A DNA stretch of 64,000 bases from Hanstruepera neustonica (GCF_002895005.1 NZ_POWF01000006.1:1-64000); one strand, 5' to 3'. Counted from the stretch's first letter, positions 19,078 to 27,147 are shown. Made by a program: numbers and translations. The notes: generated by a model from the sequence alone, not told the origin.

Positions 19078-20395
19078 TCTGGAAGCTAATTTTTAATATT
19101 TGATTCGTATTGTTAGTTAGTTTAAATCTATCATCCATGCGGCTGTTAATGATCCAAATAATTTTATTGTCATTGGAAACCAACAACAGCGCCTCTTCTT
19201 TTTGAGGTAACGACCATTTTTCGTCTTTAAAGAATTTACTCAACTTCTTTTTCCCGGTCATTCCAAAGGGATAAAAATAGTCGCCTTTTTCCCATTTTCT
19301 TACGGTTAGCGGATATTTTAACAAATCTTTATCAACATAAATCGACGAAAGGCCTTTTGTTGAGATTTTATTAACTTCTTCAAAACTCAAATTACCCATT
19401 GGTAAAACAACAATATCATTTTCATCATTAATTTGAATACTCTCAAAATTTGATTCCGATGGCAATTCGGTAACTATCAAATGCTTGCGGTCCCTAATTA
19501 ACCTATGTGACCTGGATTGTATCAACTTGCCTGATTGACCATTTAAAATACCAGCCACATCATCCCATTCTGTGAAACCAAAATCCTTAAGTAATTCATA
19601 TAAATAGACTTTGGGATCCGATAATTTCTGAACTTTTTTAATATCTATTAGGATGTTATCCTCTTCAATAGAAACAACTTTCTTTTGGATTCGAGCCATA
19701 GAATCCTCAATAATAATTTTGGAGTCCTGCAAATGATTTTGGGTTTTAGATAGGCTCTGTAACAATTGTGGATTTATTTCCTTAAGAAAAGGAACCACGT
19801 CATGACGCAATTTATTTCGAAGGTATTTGGTTGAAGCATTACTACTATCATCACGCCATTTTAGATTGTTTGCTGTGGCATAATCTAATATGTCTTCCCG
19901 AGAAAACGGCAGTAATGGTCGTACAAAAATGTTATTTACTTCTGGAATACCTAACAGACCATCCAAACCTGTCCCTCGCAATGAATTGATCAAAAAAGTC
20001 TCCAGATTGTCATCCGCATGATGTGCGGTCAACACGTAATTAAAATGCAATTGCTCTGCCAATTCAGTAAACCAATTGTATCGTAATTCACGAGCAGCCA
20101 TTTGAGTGGAAAGTTTGTTTTCATTGGCATAAGTTTCGGTATCGAAACTATCAACGAAAACTTCTAAATCCCAATCTTCTGCCAGGCTCAAAACAAATTC
20201 TTCATCACCATCACTTTCATTTCCTCGTAAGTTAAAATTACAATGTACCAGGCTGATGTTCAGTTTTAACTGATGACATAAATGCGTCAATACCACACTA
20301 TCCAATCCACCAGAAATGGCAATAAGAATCTTACTTTTTTGTAGAAAAGGTAGATTGTTTTGAATATATTCTTTAAACAAATTAAGCACCTTCAA
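19067..20395 (-). CDS. tilS: tRNA(Ile)-lysidine synthase
   Basis: 442 residues. The N-type ATP-pyrophosphatase P-loop ILIAISGGLDSVVLTHLC opens the catalytic domain. VLTAHHADDNLETFLINSLRGTGLDGLLGIP and the LRNKLRHDVVPFL motif follow. The C-terminal TilS domain (about 340-442) contains VRKWEKGDYFYPFGMTGKKKLSKFF. The enzyme adds lysine to C34 of the tRNA(Ile) CAU anticodon and is essential in most bacteria. It lies 9 bp after pabB and overlaps dsbD by 11 bp, so it is part of a three-gene operon. Confidence 0.96.
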   Translation of the reverse strand: MKVLNLFKEYIQNNLPFLQKSKILIAISGGLDSVVLTHLCHQLKLNISLVHCNFNLRGNESDGDEEFVLSLAEDWDLEVFVDSFDTETYANENKLSTQMAARELRYNWFTELAEQLHFNYVLTAHHADDNLETFLINSLRGTGLDGLLGIPEVNNIFVRPLLPFSREDILDYATANNLKWRDDSSNASTKYLRNKLRHDVVPFLKEINPQLLQSLSKTQNHLQDSKIIIEDSMARIQKKVVSIEEDNILIDIKKVQKLSDPKVYLYELLKDFGFTEWDDVAGILNGQSGKLIQSRSHRLIRDRKHLIVTELPSESNFESIQINDENDIVVLPMGNLSFEEVNKISTKGLSSIYVDKDLLKYPLTVRKWEKGDYFYPFGMTGKKKLSKFFKDEKWSLPQKEEALLLVSNDNKIIWIINSRMDDRFKLTNNTNQILKISFQNET

Positions 20396-20404
20396 AAATA
20401 AACT

Positions 20405-21697
20405 TTAATTTTCTAAAACTTCGCGCATGGCTTTAGCTTTTACCAAACATTCTTCATATTCACTTAATGGGTCGCTTTTTGCCGTAATGGCACCACCAAC
20501 AGAATAACTGACATACTGATTTGTTTCATTGTATAAAATACTTCTGATAACCACATTGAAATCGAAATCACCATTAGGTGCAAAATAACCGACTGCGCCA
20601 GAATATAATCCTCGTTTGGTTTCCTCTAGCTCCTCAATAATTTTCATAGCAGACACTTTTGGCGCACCTGTCATACTACCCATTGGGAACGTTGATTTAA
20701 TGACATCAACAGGATGTGTATCTACTTCAATTTCAGAAGAAATCGTCGAAATCATTTGATGTACTTGCGGAAAGGTATAGACCTTGCAGAGCTCTTCAAC
20801 CTGTACACTCCCTTTGGTGGCCGTTTTAGATAGGTCGTTTCGCACTAAATCGACAATCATGATATTCTCGGATCGCTCTTTTTCGTTTTTAGACAAAGCC
20901 TCACGTAAATTATCATCTTCATTGCTATCAATTGATCGTCTAGCTGTCCCCTTTATGGGTTGCGAAATAATTTTATTGCCTTGCTTTTTCAAGTAGCGTT
21001 CTGGCGAAGCAGAAAGCAAATACTTATCCTGAAGTTTTAAAAAAGTTGCAAATGGCGGCTGCGAAATATCATTGAGTTTCTGATAAGTTGTTAAGGGATT
21101 TATTTTAGAGGTTTCAGCATAAAATTCCTGACAAAAATTAGCTTCGTAAATATCGCCTCGATGAATATGCGCCAACATAGTCTCAACTTTACTGAAATAC
21201 TCATCCTTATGAATACGCAACTTAATTTTGATTGGCTTACTTGGATAATTTCCAATTTCCAAATCAGTAGATTTTATATCTTGAATATCCTTTTCCCGTT
21301 CATCATCGACCAAGTTTAGGTAATGCACCTCTAACCTATTTTCTTTTAAAAAAAATAATTTTTTAGGTTGGAAAAAACACAGTTCCGGAAACTGCAAACC
21401 ATCAAAATTGTTGGATTGTAAATCTTCTACATCATTCTTTAAATCATAACTCAAATAACCAAAAAGCCAGTCTTTAGTCGTGCTTTGATATTCTTTCAAC
21501 CTACCAAAAGCGTCATGGTAATCAGTTTGTATGCTCGTAAAAGCATCTACTGCCAACACGGCATCATAACTAGAATATTTCTGATTATAAGTATTAGAAT
21601 CCATCCAAACAACTTCAGAAAACTGTTGACTCCAATTGAGCAATTTCAATTTAAAATCCTCACTTTTTTCTAATTGATATGTATGGATTGTCCGCAC
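20405..21697 (-). CDS. pabB: Aminodeoxychorismate synthase component I
   Basis: 430 residues, chorismate-binding enzyme family. The core has IHRGDIYEANFCQEF, SASPERYLK, SQPIKGTARR, KERSENIMIVDLVRNDLSKTA and STFPMGSMTGAPKVSAMKIIEELE, then YSGAVGYFAPNGDFDFNVVIRS. The PIKGT lysine fits PabB rather than anthranilate or isochorismate synthase. It makes 4-amino-4-deoxychorismate for folate, with a glutamine amidotransferase PabA not seen here. It is first in the operon with tilS and dsbD, and is divergent from the helicase (83 bp between starts). Confidence 0.9.
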   Translation of the reverse strand: MRTIHTYQLEKSEDFKLKLLNWSQQFSEVVWMDSNTYNQKYSSYDAVLAVDAFTSIQTDYHDAFGRLKEYQSTTKDWLFGYLSYDLKNDVEDLQSNNFDGLQFPELCFFQPKKLFFLKENRLEVHYLNLVDDEREKDIQDIKSTDLEIGNYPSKPIKIKLRIHKDEYFSKVETMLAHIHRGDIYEANFCQEFYAETSKINPLTTYQKLNDISQPPFATFLKLQDKYLLSASPERYLKKQGNKIISQPIKGTARRSIDSNEDDNLREALSKNEKERSENIMIVDLVRNDLSKTATKGSVQVEELCKVYTFPQVHQMISTISSEIEVDTHPVDVIKSTFPMGSMTGAPKVSAMKIIEELEETKRGLYSGAVGYFAPNGDFDFNVVIRSILYNETNQYVSYSVGGAITAKSDPLSEYEECLVKAKAMREVLEN

Positions 21698-21767
21698 TTG
21701 AAAATTTTAAACACAAATTACCGAATAATTGTATGCATTAACAAGTAGAAACTCTCTTATAAAAATT

Positions 21768-21775
21768 TACCTTTG
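21768..21775 (+). promoter_or_regulatory. -7 element almost touching the helicase start
   Basis: TACCTTTG matches TAnnTTTG and ends only 4 bp before the ATG at 21780. Transcription from it would give a leaderless or near-leaderless mRNA. No TTG was found at the usual distance upstream. Confidence 0.35.
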
Positions 21776-21779
21776 CACT

Positions 21780-23144
21780 ATGGAACAACCAGTTACTTTT
21801 CAAGACCTCAAACTAAATACACCTTTATATAATGCGCTTGATGATTTGGGTTTCATTAATCCTACACCCATTCAAGAGCAGGCTTTCAATATTGTGGCTT
21901 CAGGTAAAGATGTGGTTGGGATTGCCCAAACGGGAACTGGAAAAACCTTTGCCTATATGTTGCCCATTTTGCGCAATTTAAAATTTTCAAAACAAGATAA
22001 TCCTAGAGTATTGATTTTGGTTCCAACCAGAGAATTGGTTGTTCAGGTGGTTGAGGAAGCCGAAAAATTGGCCAAATATATCAACGTTAGAATTTTAGGG
22101 GTTTATGGTGGTGTCAACATTAACACTCAAAAGCAGGCCGTTGCACAAGGTTTGGACATTATTGTCGCTACTCCTGGTAGATTGTATGACTTAGCTGTTA
22201 GTCGCGTGTTGCAATTGAAATCCATTCAGAAGTTAGTGATTGACGAAGTGGATGTCATGTTGGATTTAGGCTTTAGACATCAGCTTATTAATATATTTGA
22301 TATCCTCCCTGAACGCCGACAAAATATCATGTTTTCGGCTACCATGACCGAAGATGTGGATAACTTAATCACTGATTTTTTTATTGCACCACAACGTGTT
22401 TCCATTGCGGTTTCAGGAACACCTTTGGGAAATATTTCACAGACAAAATACTCGGTACCAAATTTCTATACCAAACTGAATTTATTGGTTCATTTGCTGA
22501 AAGATAGCGAGACCTATCATAAAGTTTTGGTATTTGTAGCTTATAAGAAAATGGCCGACCGTCTTTTTGAGGCTCTTGAAGAGCGCTTTCGTGATGACGT
22601 TTGTGTCATACACTCCAACAAAACCCAAAATTATCGTTTACGCAGTATTGAACAGTTTCAGGAAGGCGAACATCGCATTTTGGTGGCAACCGATGTCATG
22701 GCTCGTGGTCTGGATATTGACAACATTTCACATGTTATCAATTTTGATACACCCATTTATCCTGAAAATTACATGCATCGTATTGGTAGAACCGGTCGTG
22801 CCGAGCGAAAAGGAAAGGCTTTATTATTTCATACCGAAAAGGAAAACGAAGCTGTTGAGCGTATTGAGTCGTTAATGAATATGCACATTCCTGAAATTCC
22901 CTTTCCTAAAGATGTCACTATTTCAACTGAATTAATAGAAGAAGAACGACCTCAAATTAAAGAACGCAACAATCCTTTGAAACGCAATCATGACGAGGAA
23001 GTTGGTCCTGCATTTCATGAAAAGAAGGACAAAAATAAAAAGGTGAATTTGGGCGGCTCATACAAACGAGAAATTGCTAAAAAGTACAAAAAGCCTAAAA
23101 CTAGAGGTGATAAGAATTACAATAAACGTAAAAAACGGAAGTAG
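21780..23144 (+). CDS. DEAD-box ATP-dependent RNA helicase
   Basis: The frame is open from a TTG at 21729, but the ATG at 21780 gives the family start (MEQPVTFQDLKLNTPLYNALDDLGF, Q-motif) and is chosen (454 residues). Motifs in order: PTPIQEQAF (Q), GIAQTGTGKT (I), PTRELVVQ (Ia), TPGRL (Ib), VIDEVDVMLDLGF (II, DEVD in place of DEAD), FSATM (III), VATDVMARGLDID (V) and YMHRIGRTGRAERKG (VI). The basic tail (about 375-454, ending NKRKKRK) resembles RhlE/CsdA-type RNA-binding extensions. Role: RNA remodelling, often ribosome assembly or cold adaptation. The last 26 bp of the gene are duplicated 537 bp downstream, beyond the GIY-YIG cassette. Confidence 0.95.
   Translation: MEQPVTFQDLKLNTPLYNALDDLGFINPTPIQEQAFNIVASGKDVVGIAQTGTGKTFAYMLPILRNLKFSKQDNPRVLILVPTRELVVQVVEEAEKLAKYINVRILGVYGGVNINTQKQAVAQGLDIIVATPGRLYDLAVSRVLQLKSIQKLVIDEVDVMLDLGFRHQLINIFDILPERRQNIMFSATMTEDVDNLITDFFIAPQRVSIAVSGTPLGNISQTKYSVPNFYTKLNLLVHLLKDSETYHKVLVFVAYKKMADRLFEALEERFRDDVCVIHSNKTQNYRLRSIEQFQEGEHRILVATDVMARGLDIDNISHVINFDTPIYPENYMHRIGRTGRAERKGKALLFHTEKENEAVERIESLMNMHIPEIPFPKDVTISTELIEEERPQIKERNNPLKRNHDEEVGPAFHEKKDKNKKVNLGGSYKREIAKKYKKPKTRGDKNYNKRKKRK
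23119..23144 (+). repeat. 26-bp direct repeat, copy A (helicase 3' end)
   Basis: This 26-bp stretch encodes the last residues and stop of the helicase. It recurs without a mismatch at 23682-23707, on the far side of the GIY-YIG cassette. Confidence 0.95.
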
Positions 23145-23145
23145 C

Positions 23146-23172
23146 TTGTCATTCCTACGAAAGCAGGAAATC
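23146..23172 (+). repeat. REP-like palindrome 1
   Basis: TTGTCATTCCT, 8 nt, then AGGAAATC: a short stem (TTCCT/AGGAA) with a diverged loop, in the same orientation as the palindrome at 23280. Confidence 0.6.
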
Positions 23173-23279
23173 GAAGATTCAGCGGGGCTAATCCAGAGAT
23201 TCAACTGAACCAATCAACAAACATTAGACATTTAACTTTATCCACGTCTTGTCCTTCCTAAAAAACAATAGCACTAGTT

Positions 23280-23307
23280 TTGTCATTCCTGCGCAGGCAG
23301 GAATCCA
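23280..23307 (+). repeat. REP-like palindrome 2, left arm of a perfect 28-bp inverted repeat
   Basis: The 28 bp are the exact reverse complement of 23658-23685. The unit is itself a hairpin: ATTCCTGC (23285-23292), GCAG, GCAGGAAT (23297-23304). It lies 28 bp before the GIY-YIG ATG. Confidence 0.9.
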
Positions 23308-23335
23308 TTATTCTAAAATTCCTTAATTTAGATAC

Positions 23336-23647
23336 ATGCACCGAAATACCCATCAATACTACCTATACATCCTTTCCAATAAATACAAGGGTACTTTGTA
23401 CATTGGCGTGACCAACGATTTGGAGCGACGCATGTTTGAACACAAAAACAAACTGGTTGAAGGCTTCACCAAAACGTATGGTCTGGACAAATTAATTTAC
23501 TTTGAAACCTTTCAATATGTAAATGATGCTATTAAGCGTGAAAAGAATATGAAAAAGTGGAAACGTCAGTGGAAAATAAATATCATTGAAGAGGATAATC
23601 CAGAATGGGATGATTTATCAAAAGACTGGCCTTGTTTAATTGATTGA
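23336..23647 (+). CDS. Small stand-alone GIY-YIG nuclease
   Basis: 103 residues covering one GIY-YIG domain and little else. The core reads YYLYILSNKYKGTLYIGVTNDLERRMFEHK, with the Tyr residues, the conserved Arg of NDLERR and the His. A downstream YFETFQYVNDAIKREKNMKKW carries the expected Glu/Arg/Lys region. This is the YhbQ/UPF0213-like group, whose biological role is not settled; UvrC and homing nucleases share the fold. The gene is flanked by inverted palindromes and sits in a segment bracketed by a 26-bp duplication. It is therefore a candidate mobility nuclease for these palindromes, in the way RAYT transposases serve REP elements in proteobacteria. That role is inference. Confidence 0.9.
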   Translation: MHRNTHQYYLYILSNKYKGTLYIGVTNDLERRMFEHKNKLVEGFTKTYGLDKLIYFETFQYVNDAIKREKNMKKWKRQWKINIIEEDNPEWDDLSKDWPCLID

Positions 23648-23657
23648 ATTATCAAAC

Positions 23658-23685
23658 TGGATTCCTGCCTGCGCAGGAATGACAA
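23658..23685 (-). repeat. REP-like palindrome 3, right arm of the 28-bp inverted repeat
   Basis: Exact reverse complement of 23280-23307. It begins 11 bp after the GIY-YIG stop, and its last four bases are the first four of direct repeat copy B. Confidence 0.9.
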
Positions 23686-23707
23686 TAAACGTAAAAAACG
23701 GAAGTAG
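23682..23707 (+). repeat. 26-bp direct repeat, copy B
   Basis: Perfect copy of 23119-23144. It lies 4 bp before the 3' end of the convergent SDR gene, which probably marks the original sequence after the helicase stop. Confidence 0.95.
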
Positions 23708-23711
23708 TTTA

Positions 23712-25127
23712 TTAACTGGCCAATTTCTCGAGCATACCTTTAAAAATAAAACCATGAAAAGGCCAAACACTATACCAGTATAAACGGCCATTAATACCTA
23801 AAGGTCTGAAAGTTGCTGTTTGAACAATTTTATTATCCTGAACTTTGAATTCAAGCCAGGCTTCACCAGGTAATTTCATCTCCGCGAAAAGTAATAACCT
23901 GCCTTCTTCTTTGTTTGCATAAAGCACACGCCAGAAATCCAGCGCATCACCCACATTCAAGGTGTGTACATTGGTTCTTCCGCGTCTTAATCCTACACCG
24001 CCAACCAATTTATCCAAATAGCCACGAATTTGCCAAAGCCAATTACCGTAATACCAACCTGTTTCGCCACCAATGCTCCAAATTCGCTCCAGAGTTTCAG
24101 CACGATTCGCAAACGCTTTTTCACGTTTATCTACAAAACATCCAAAGGTTGGTACTTGGATATAATGCGAAATATTATACTCCATACCACTACTCACATA
24201 GGCATCTTTCCAACTCGATATAATTTCACTATTTTCAATTTTACTGAAAGTTCGTTGTAAGCATTCGGTATAACCTAGAGTTTGAATGTCTAACAACTTA
24301 CTTAATCGATCATCCTTACAAACAACCTCAATCTTCATACTATTCACCAATGCAACCGCCAGTCTGTATGAGGTGGATGTAACAAAATACAACCAATAGG
24401 ATGATAGTCTTGGTGTCATAACTGGAATCGTAAAGATATACCGTTTCAAGCCTCTTACCCTGGCGAACTCAAGCAGCATTTCTTTATAGGTCAGGACATC
24501 TGGACCTCCAATATCAAAACTCTGATTGTAAGTTTGTTCATTGAACAAAGACTTCGATAAAAACTGAATGACGTTGAAAATGCCAATTGGTTGACATTTG
24601 GTATTAAGCCAGCGTGGTGTAATCATTATGGGAAGTTTTTCAACCAAATCTCTGATAATCTCAAAAGAAGCGCTACCTGAACCAATAATAATGCCTGCTC
24701 TAATGGCGGTAAAATGACCTTTACCTTCACTTAATATTTCTTCCACGCGTTTTCTGGACGCTAGATGTTTTGATAAATGATTTTCATTTACGATTCCAGT
24801 CAAATAAATAACATGCTTAATATTTGTATTGGCGATTGCTTTATTAAAATTACGAGCAGATTGAGATTCCAACTCCTCATAATCTTCTGAAGCAGACATG
24901 GAATGCACCAAATAATAAGCCCCTTCAATATCATGGGGTATATTCTTCAATGTCTCTTCATTGAGCAGATCCAAATGGATGGTGGTAATTTGTTCCTTTA
25001 AGAAATCGGGTGGATTAAATCGACTCACATCACGTACACCACAAACCACATGATATCCTAAATCACATAAAACAGGTAATAGCCTTTTACCTATGTATCC
25101 TGTCGCTCCGGTTAATAATACTGTCAT
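23712..25127 (-). CDS. SDR-family NAD(P)-binding protein with DUF2867 domain
   Basis: 471 residues. The N-terminal Rossmann domain (1 to about 290) starts with VLLTGATGYIGKRLLPVL, the GxxGxxG dinucleotide motif, and contains GAYYLVHSM and FTAIRAGIIIGSGSASFEIIRDLVEKLP. This is the atypical, NmrA/complex-I-like SDR pattern. The C-terminal part (about 310-471), with ETGWYYGNWLWQIRGYLDKLVGGVGLRRGR and WPFHGFIFKGMLEKLA, is DUF2867. The reaction is unknown; relatives are annotated only as nucleoside-diphosphate-sugar-epimerase-like. It is convergent with the helicase/GIY-YIG cassette. A minus-strand structured RNA with a terminator lies just upstream, so premature termination could control it. Confidence 0.9.
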   Translation of the reverse strand: MTVLLTGATGYIGKRLLPVLCDLGYHVVCGVRDVSRFNPPDFLKEQITTIHLDLLNEETLKNIPHDIEGAYYLVHSMSASEDYEELESQSARNFNKAIANTNIKHVIYLTGIVNENHLSKHLASRKRVEEILSEGKGHFTAIRAGIIIGSGSASFEIIRDLVEKLPIMITPRWLNTKCQPIGIFNVIQFLSKSLFNEQTYNQSFDIGGPDVLTYKEMLLEFARVRGLKRYIFTIPVMTPRLSSYWLYFVTSTSYRLAVALVNSMKIEVVCKDDRLSKLLDIQTLGYTECLQRTFSKIENSEIISSWKDAYVSSGMEYNISHYIQVPTFGCFVDKREKAFANRAETLERIWSIGGETGWYYGNWLWQIRGYLDKLVGGVGLRRGRTNVHTLNVGDALDFWRVLYANKEEGRLLLFAEMKLPGEAWLEFKVQDNKIVQTATFRPLGINGRLYWYSVWPFHGFIFKGMLEKLAS

Positions 25128-25191
25128 CCATCTGTTTTGTGAACTATAAAGATAAGCCTCTCAAGACAACTAAGAAAACGGCTTGTTGGAT

Positions 25192-25222
25192 AAAAAAATC
25201 CCTCGCCTAGCGGCAAGGGATT
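25192..25222 (-). terminator. Intrinsic terminator of the candidate RNA
   Basis: Stem AATCCCT(C)GCC (25197-25207) pairs with GGC(A)AGGGATT (25212-25222), with one mismatch and loop TAGC. A run of seven T follows on the minus strand (25198-25192). It stands 65 bp before the SDR start. Confidence 0.8.
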
Positions 25223-25360
25223 CGCAAATAATCTCGTTAGTCTTCAAAACCTTCCTAACAATAACTTATTACCATACATAAGTTCGCTCTGAACGTCAAC
25301 TTGATTATTCGCAGCTGCACTATTAATCAGTGTCTAATATCTTTAATTTTTGTTAGATGC
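25192..25360 (-). ncRNA. Candidate structured small RNA or attenuator
   Basis: Within the 357-bp gap 25128-25484, minus-strand RNA can form a closing stem between GCGAATAATC (25312-25303) and GATTATTTGC (25233-25224), 10 bp with one G-U. It encloses hairpins at 25234-25261 (7-bp stem, one G-U), 25263-25284 (7-bp stem) and 25282-25294 (GUUC/GAAC). The last two overlap at 25282-25284 and cannot both form completely. A strong terminator (25192-25222) follows at once. A weak TAAATTTTG box at 25361-25369 would place the 5' end near 25355. The upstream gene has its own terminator, so this is either an independent RNA or a leader of the SDR gene. Class unknown; 6S-Flavo and Flavo-1 are possibilities that could not be tested. 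The remaining 25128-25190 shows nothing. Confidence 0.45.
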
Positions 25361-25431
25361 CAAAATTTAATCGAGCCTATATAAAAAAGATTTGAACACT
25401 TCTATTAACATCTTGTAAAACAGAGGAGTAT

Positions 25432-25460
25432 AAAAAAAACGACTACTTCAGTCGTTTTTT
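25432..25460 (-). terminator. Intrinsic terminator of the ExbB-like/esterase operon
   Basis: Stem AAAACGACT (25436-25444) / AGTCGTTTT (25450-25458) with loop ACTTC, flanked by A8 and T6. It lies 25 bp downstream of the esterase stop. Confidence 0.8.
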
Positions 25461-25484
25461 ATTTCGAAATATTGGCTCGTTTAA

Positions 25485-26732
25485 TTACATTTTAAATTTA
25501 GCCATTCTTTCCCCGTGATATTCCGAACCACTTATTTCATAAGCTTTGGACACATACTTTAAAGCATTGGTATAATCTTTTTGAAATTCATAATAATCTG
25601 CCATAGAATCATACGCATTGGCACTGTTAGGGTAATACTCCATAGCTTTTTCAAAATATAGTTTAGACTTATCCAGTTGTCCCATATCCATATTCATATA
25701 ACCGGACATATTTAAAAGTTCTTCAGGATATGGCGGTACAGCATACCCAAAATGACTTTCCAGTTTATCTGCCCGATGCTCAATAATGCCTTCCAATGCT
25801 TCAATTGGTGTTTCAGGATTATTGATGGCATAAGTGTTTTCCATTTGAAACCATTCAAACAATGCTATCATTCCATCTTTGATGGAAGGTTGTGGAATGG
25901 TACCGTGAATTTCCTTCGGATAGAATTGCCAGGTAAACTGTAGATTATTCTGCTTATTTTCCTGAATAAACTGCTTTAATCCCACATTGGAACGAGCAAA
26001 AATGGTAAAATCAGAAGTATCTTCCATGACATTATCGATAGTAACCGTTTCGTCCAGCATATTCAATTGGCCATTCAAGGACATGAATAAAGTCTTATTA
26101 CTCAAATCCTTTTGAGGCAAAATAGCTTTGGCCTCTTTAACCAGTTTTTGATCATCCCAATCCAAACTTGGGTCTATGGCTAAATAATTGGCAAACAATT
26201 TCGGACGATGCACCAAACTATAAACTGTAAACAAACCGCCATACGAGTGACCTATCAAGGTTCTGTAATTGGTCACTGGGTAGCTTGTTTCAACATATGG
26301 AATCAATTCGGTTTCAATAAATTTCAAAAAGTTTTTGGCTTCACCGTGTTCTTCTTTATATGGCATGCCATACATTTCAGTGATTTTTGAAGTGGTTAAA
26401 TCCCGTGTTCTATTTTCAGCATTTGAAATACCCACCAAAACCATTTCAGGCATAAACCCTCCAGAATAATAATGATGGACATCGGTTAATGTGGGCAAAA
26501 ATACTTCGCCATCCAATATATATACAACCGGATATTTTTGATTGGGATTGGCATGATAACTTTCTGGAAGCTGTACATAAATCGTTCTGGATTCCTTTAG
26601 TACTTGAGAATACAGACTATCCTTTTTCCCTACTTGGCTCAAATACGCATTGGTTTGTCCGGTAATGACTCCATAACACATACTCAAGAGCAACACTAAA
26701 ACAGTTCTTCGTTTATTGATTGTGATCTTCAT
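25485..26732 (-). CDS. Secreted esterase (IroE/Fes-like) with C-terminal TPR
   Basis: 415 residues with a Sec signal (about 1-26, ending VITGQ). The alpha/beta-hydrolase domain (about 30-280) has KYPVVYILDGEVFLP, GISNAENRTRDLT and the nucleophile elbow LIGHSYGGLFTVY. The acidic region is LAIDPSLDWDD, and the catalytic His lies in FYPKEIHGTIPQPS. This is the esterase-D/IroE/Fes group, which includes siderophore and feruloyl esterases. The C-terminus (about 335-415) contains TPR-like helices (GQLDKSKLYFEKAMEYYPNSANAYDSMADYY). The ATG overlaps the stop of the ExbB-like gene by one base, so the two are translationally coupled. Substrate unknown. Confidence 0.88.
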   Translation of the reverse strand: MKITINKRRTVLVLLLSMCYGVITGQTNAYLSQVGKKDSLYSQVLKESRTIYVQLPESYHANPNQKYPVVYILDGEVFLPTLTDVHHYYSGGFMPEMVLVGISNAENRTRDLTTSKITEMYGMPYKEEHGEAKNFLKFIETELIPYVETSYPVTNYRTLIGHSYGGLFTVYSLVHRPKLFANYLAIDPSLDWDDQKLVKEAKAILPQKDLSNKTLFMSLNGQLNMLDETVTIDNVMEDTSDFTIFARSNVGLKQFIQENKQNNLQFTWQFYPKEIHGTIPQPSIKDGMIALFEWFQMENTYAINNPETPIEALEGIIEHRADKLESHFGYAVPPYPEELLNMSGYMNMDMGQLDKSKLYFEKAMEYYPNSANAYDSMADYYEFQKDYTNALKYVSKAYEISGSEYHGERMAKFKM

Positions 26733-27112
26733 TAATCCTTATGTAAAGCTTTTAAAATAAGAATACCTATTCTGCCAATAATAAATGTCAATAATCCGAA
26801 AAGTGATGTGATTAAAGACACTTTTAATCCGCCAGCAAACATGGCAGGTTCGGCATTTCCCATAGCCTCAACAGAATCAAAAGCTGAAACCAAGCCCAAA
26901 ATTGAGGCGAAAAAACCAATTACCATTCCCAGTAAACTGGCATCTGAAGCCAATTGCAGCATGCGTTTGGATAGGTTTTGATTGGATTTAACCGATACAA
27001 AACCTCTAATCAAAAAGATTACGGATAGTATCAGACAAATTAAAATCAGGGACATCATTAATGGTCCACCTTCATCAAAAAGACTCATTAAAAAAATTGT
27101 TGAAAATATCAT
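26732..27112 (-). CDS. MotA/TolQ/ExbB-like proton-channel family protein
   Basis: 126 residues with three hydrophobic segments (about 15-37, 57-78 and 92-115). The middle one contains LGMVIGFFASILGLVSAFDSVEAMG, and AMFAGGLKVSLITSLFGLLTFIIGRIG follows. This Gly/Ser/Thr-rich helix pair matches the core of the MotA/TolQ/ExbB family. It is much shorter than ExbB and lacks the cytoplasmic loop, as in a set of small Bacteroidota homologues with no ExbD partner nearby. Pairing with a secreted esterase is unusual, and its role in that operon is unknown. A TATGTTTG promoter box lies 28 bp upstream, and the LytS-type kinase is divergent. Confidence 0.75.
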   Translation of the reverse strand: MIFSTIFLMSLFDEGGPLMMSLILICLILSVIFLIRGFVSVKSNQNLSKRMLQLASDASLLGMVIGFFASILGLVSAFDSVEAMGNAEPAMFAGGLKVSLITSLFGLLTFIIGRIGILILKALHKD

Positions 27113-27139
27113 ACGTTAGATTTTATGTTAAACATAATA

Positions 27140-27147
27140 CAAACATA
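27140..27147 (-). promoter_or_regulatory. -7 element of the ExbB-like/esterase operon
   Basis: TATGTTTG on the minus strand matches TAnnTTTG, 28 bp before the ATG. No TTG is visible at the usual upstream spacing, which could suit an activator-dependent promoter. Confidence 0.4.

Larger units (their letters stand above)
23145..23681 (+). mobile_element. 537-bp palindrome-bounded GIY-YIG cassette
   Basis: This segment lies exactly between two perfect 26-bp direct repeats. Its left end starts with TTGTCATTCCT (23146) and its right end finishes with the inverse, AGGAATGACAA (23675-23685, running into repeat B). Inside are a third palindrome (23280-23307) and one ORF, a GIY-YIG nuclease. The simplest reading is an insertion at the helicase stop codon that duplicated the target. 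No transposase is present. Mobility is inferred from structure alone. Confidence 0.6.

Noticed and set aside
21729-21779. Upstream TTG start for the helicase
   Set aside because: The extra 17 residues are not family-like, and the -7 box at 21768 would lie inside the gene.
23145-23681. Classical insertion sequence
   Set aside because: No transposase is encoded and the direct repeat is far longer than usual IS duplications; described as a GIY-YIG cassette instead.
25224-25312. tRNA-like cloverleaf on the minus strand
   Set aside because: The stem is 10 bp, there is no TPsiC-loop or anticodon-arm pattern and no acceptor end, and a terminator follows directly. Kept as an unclassified structured RNA.
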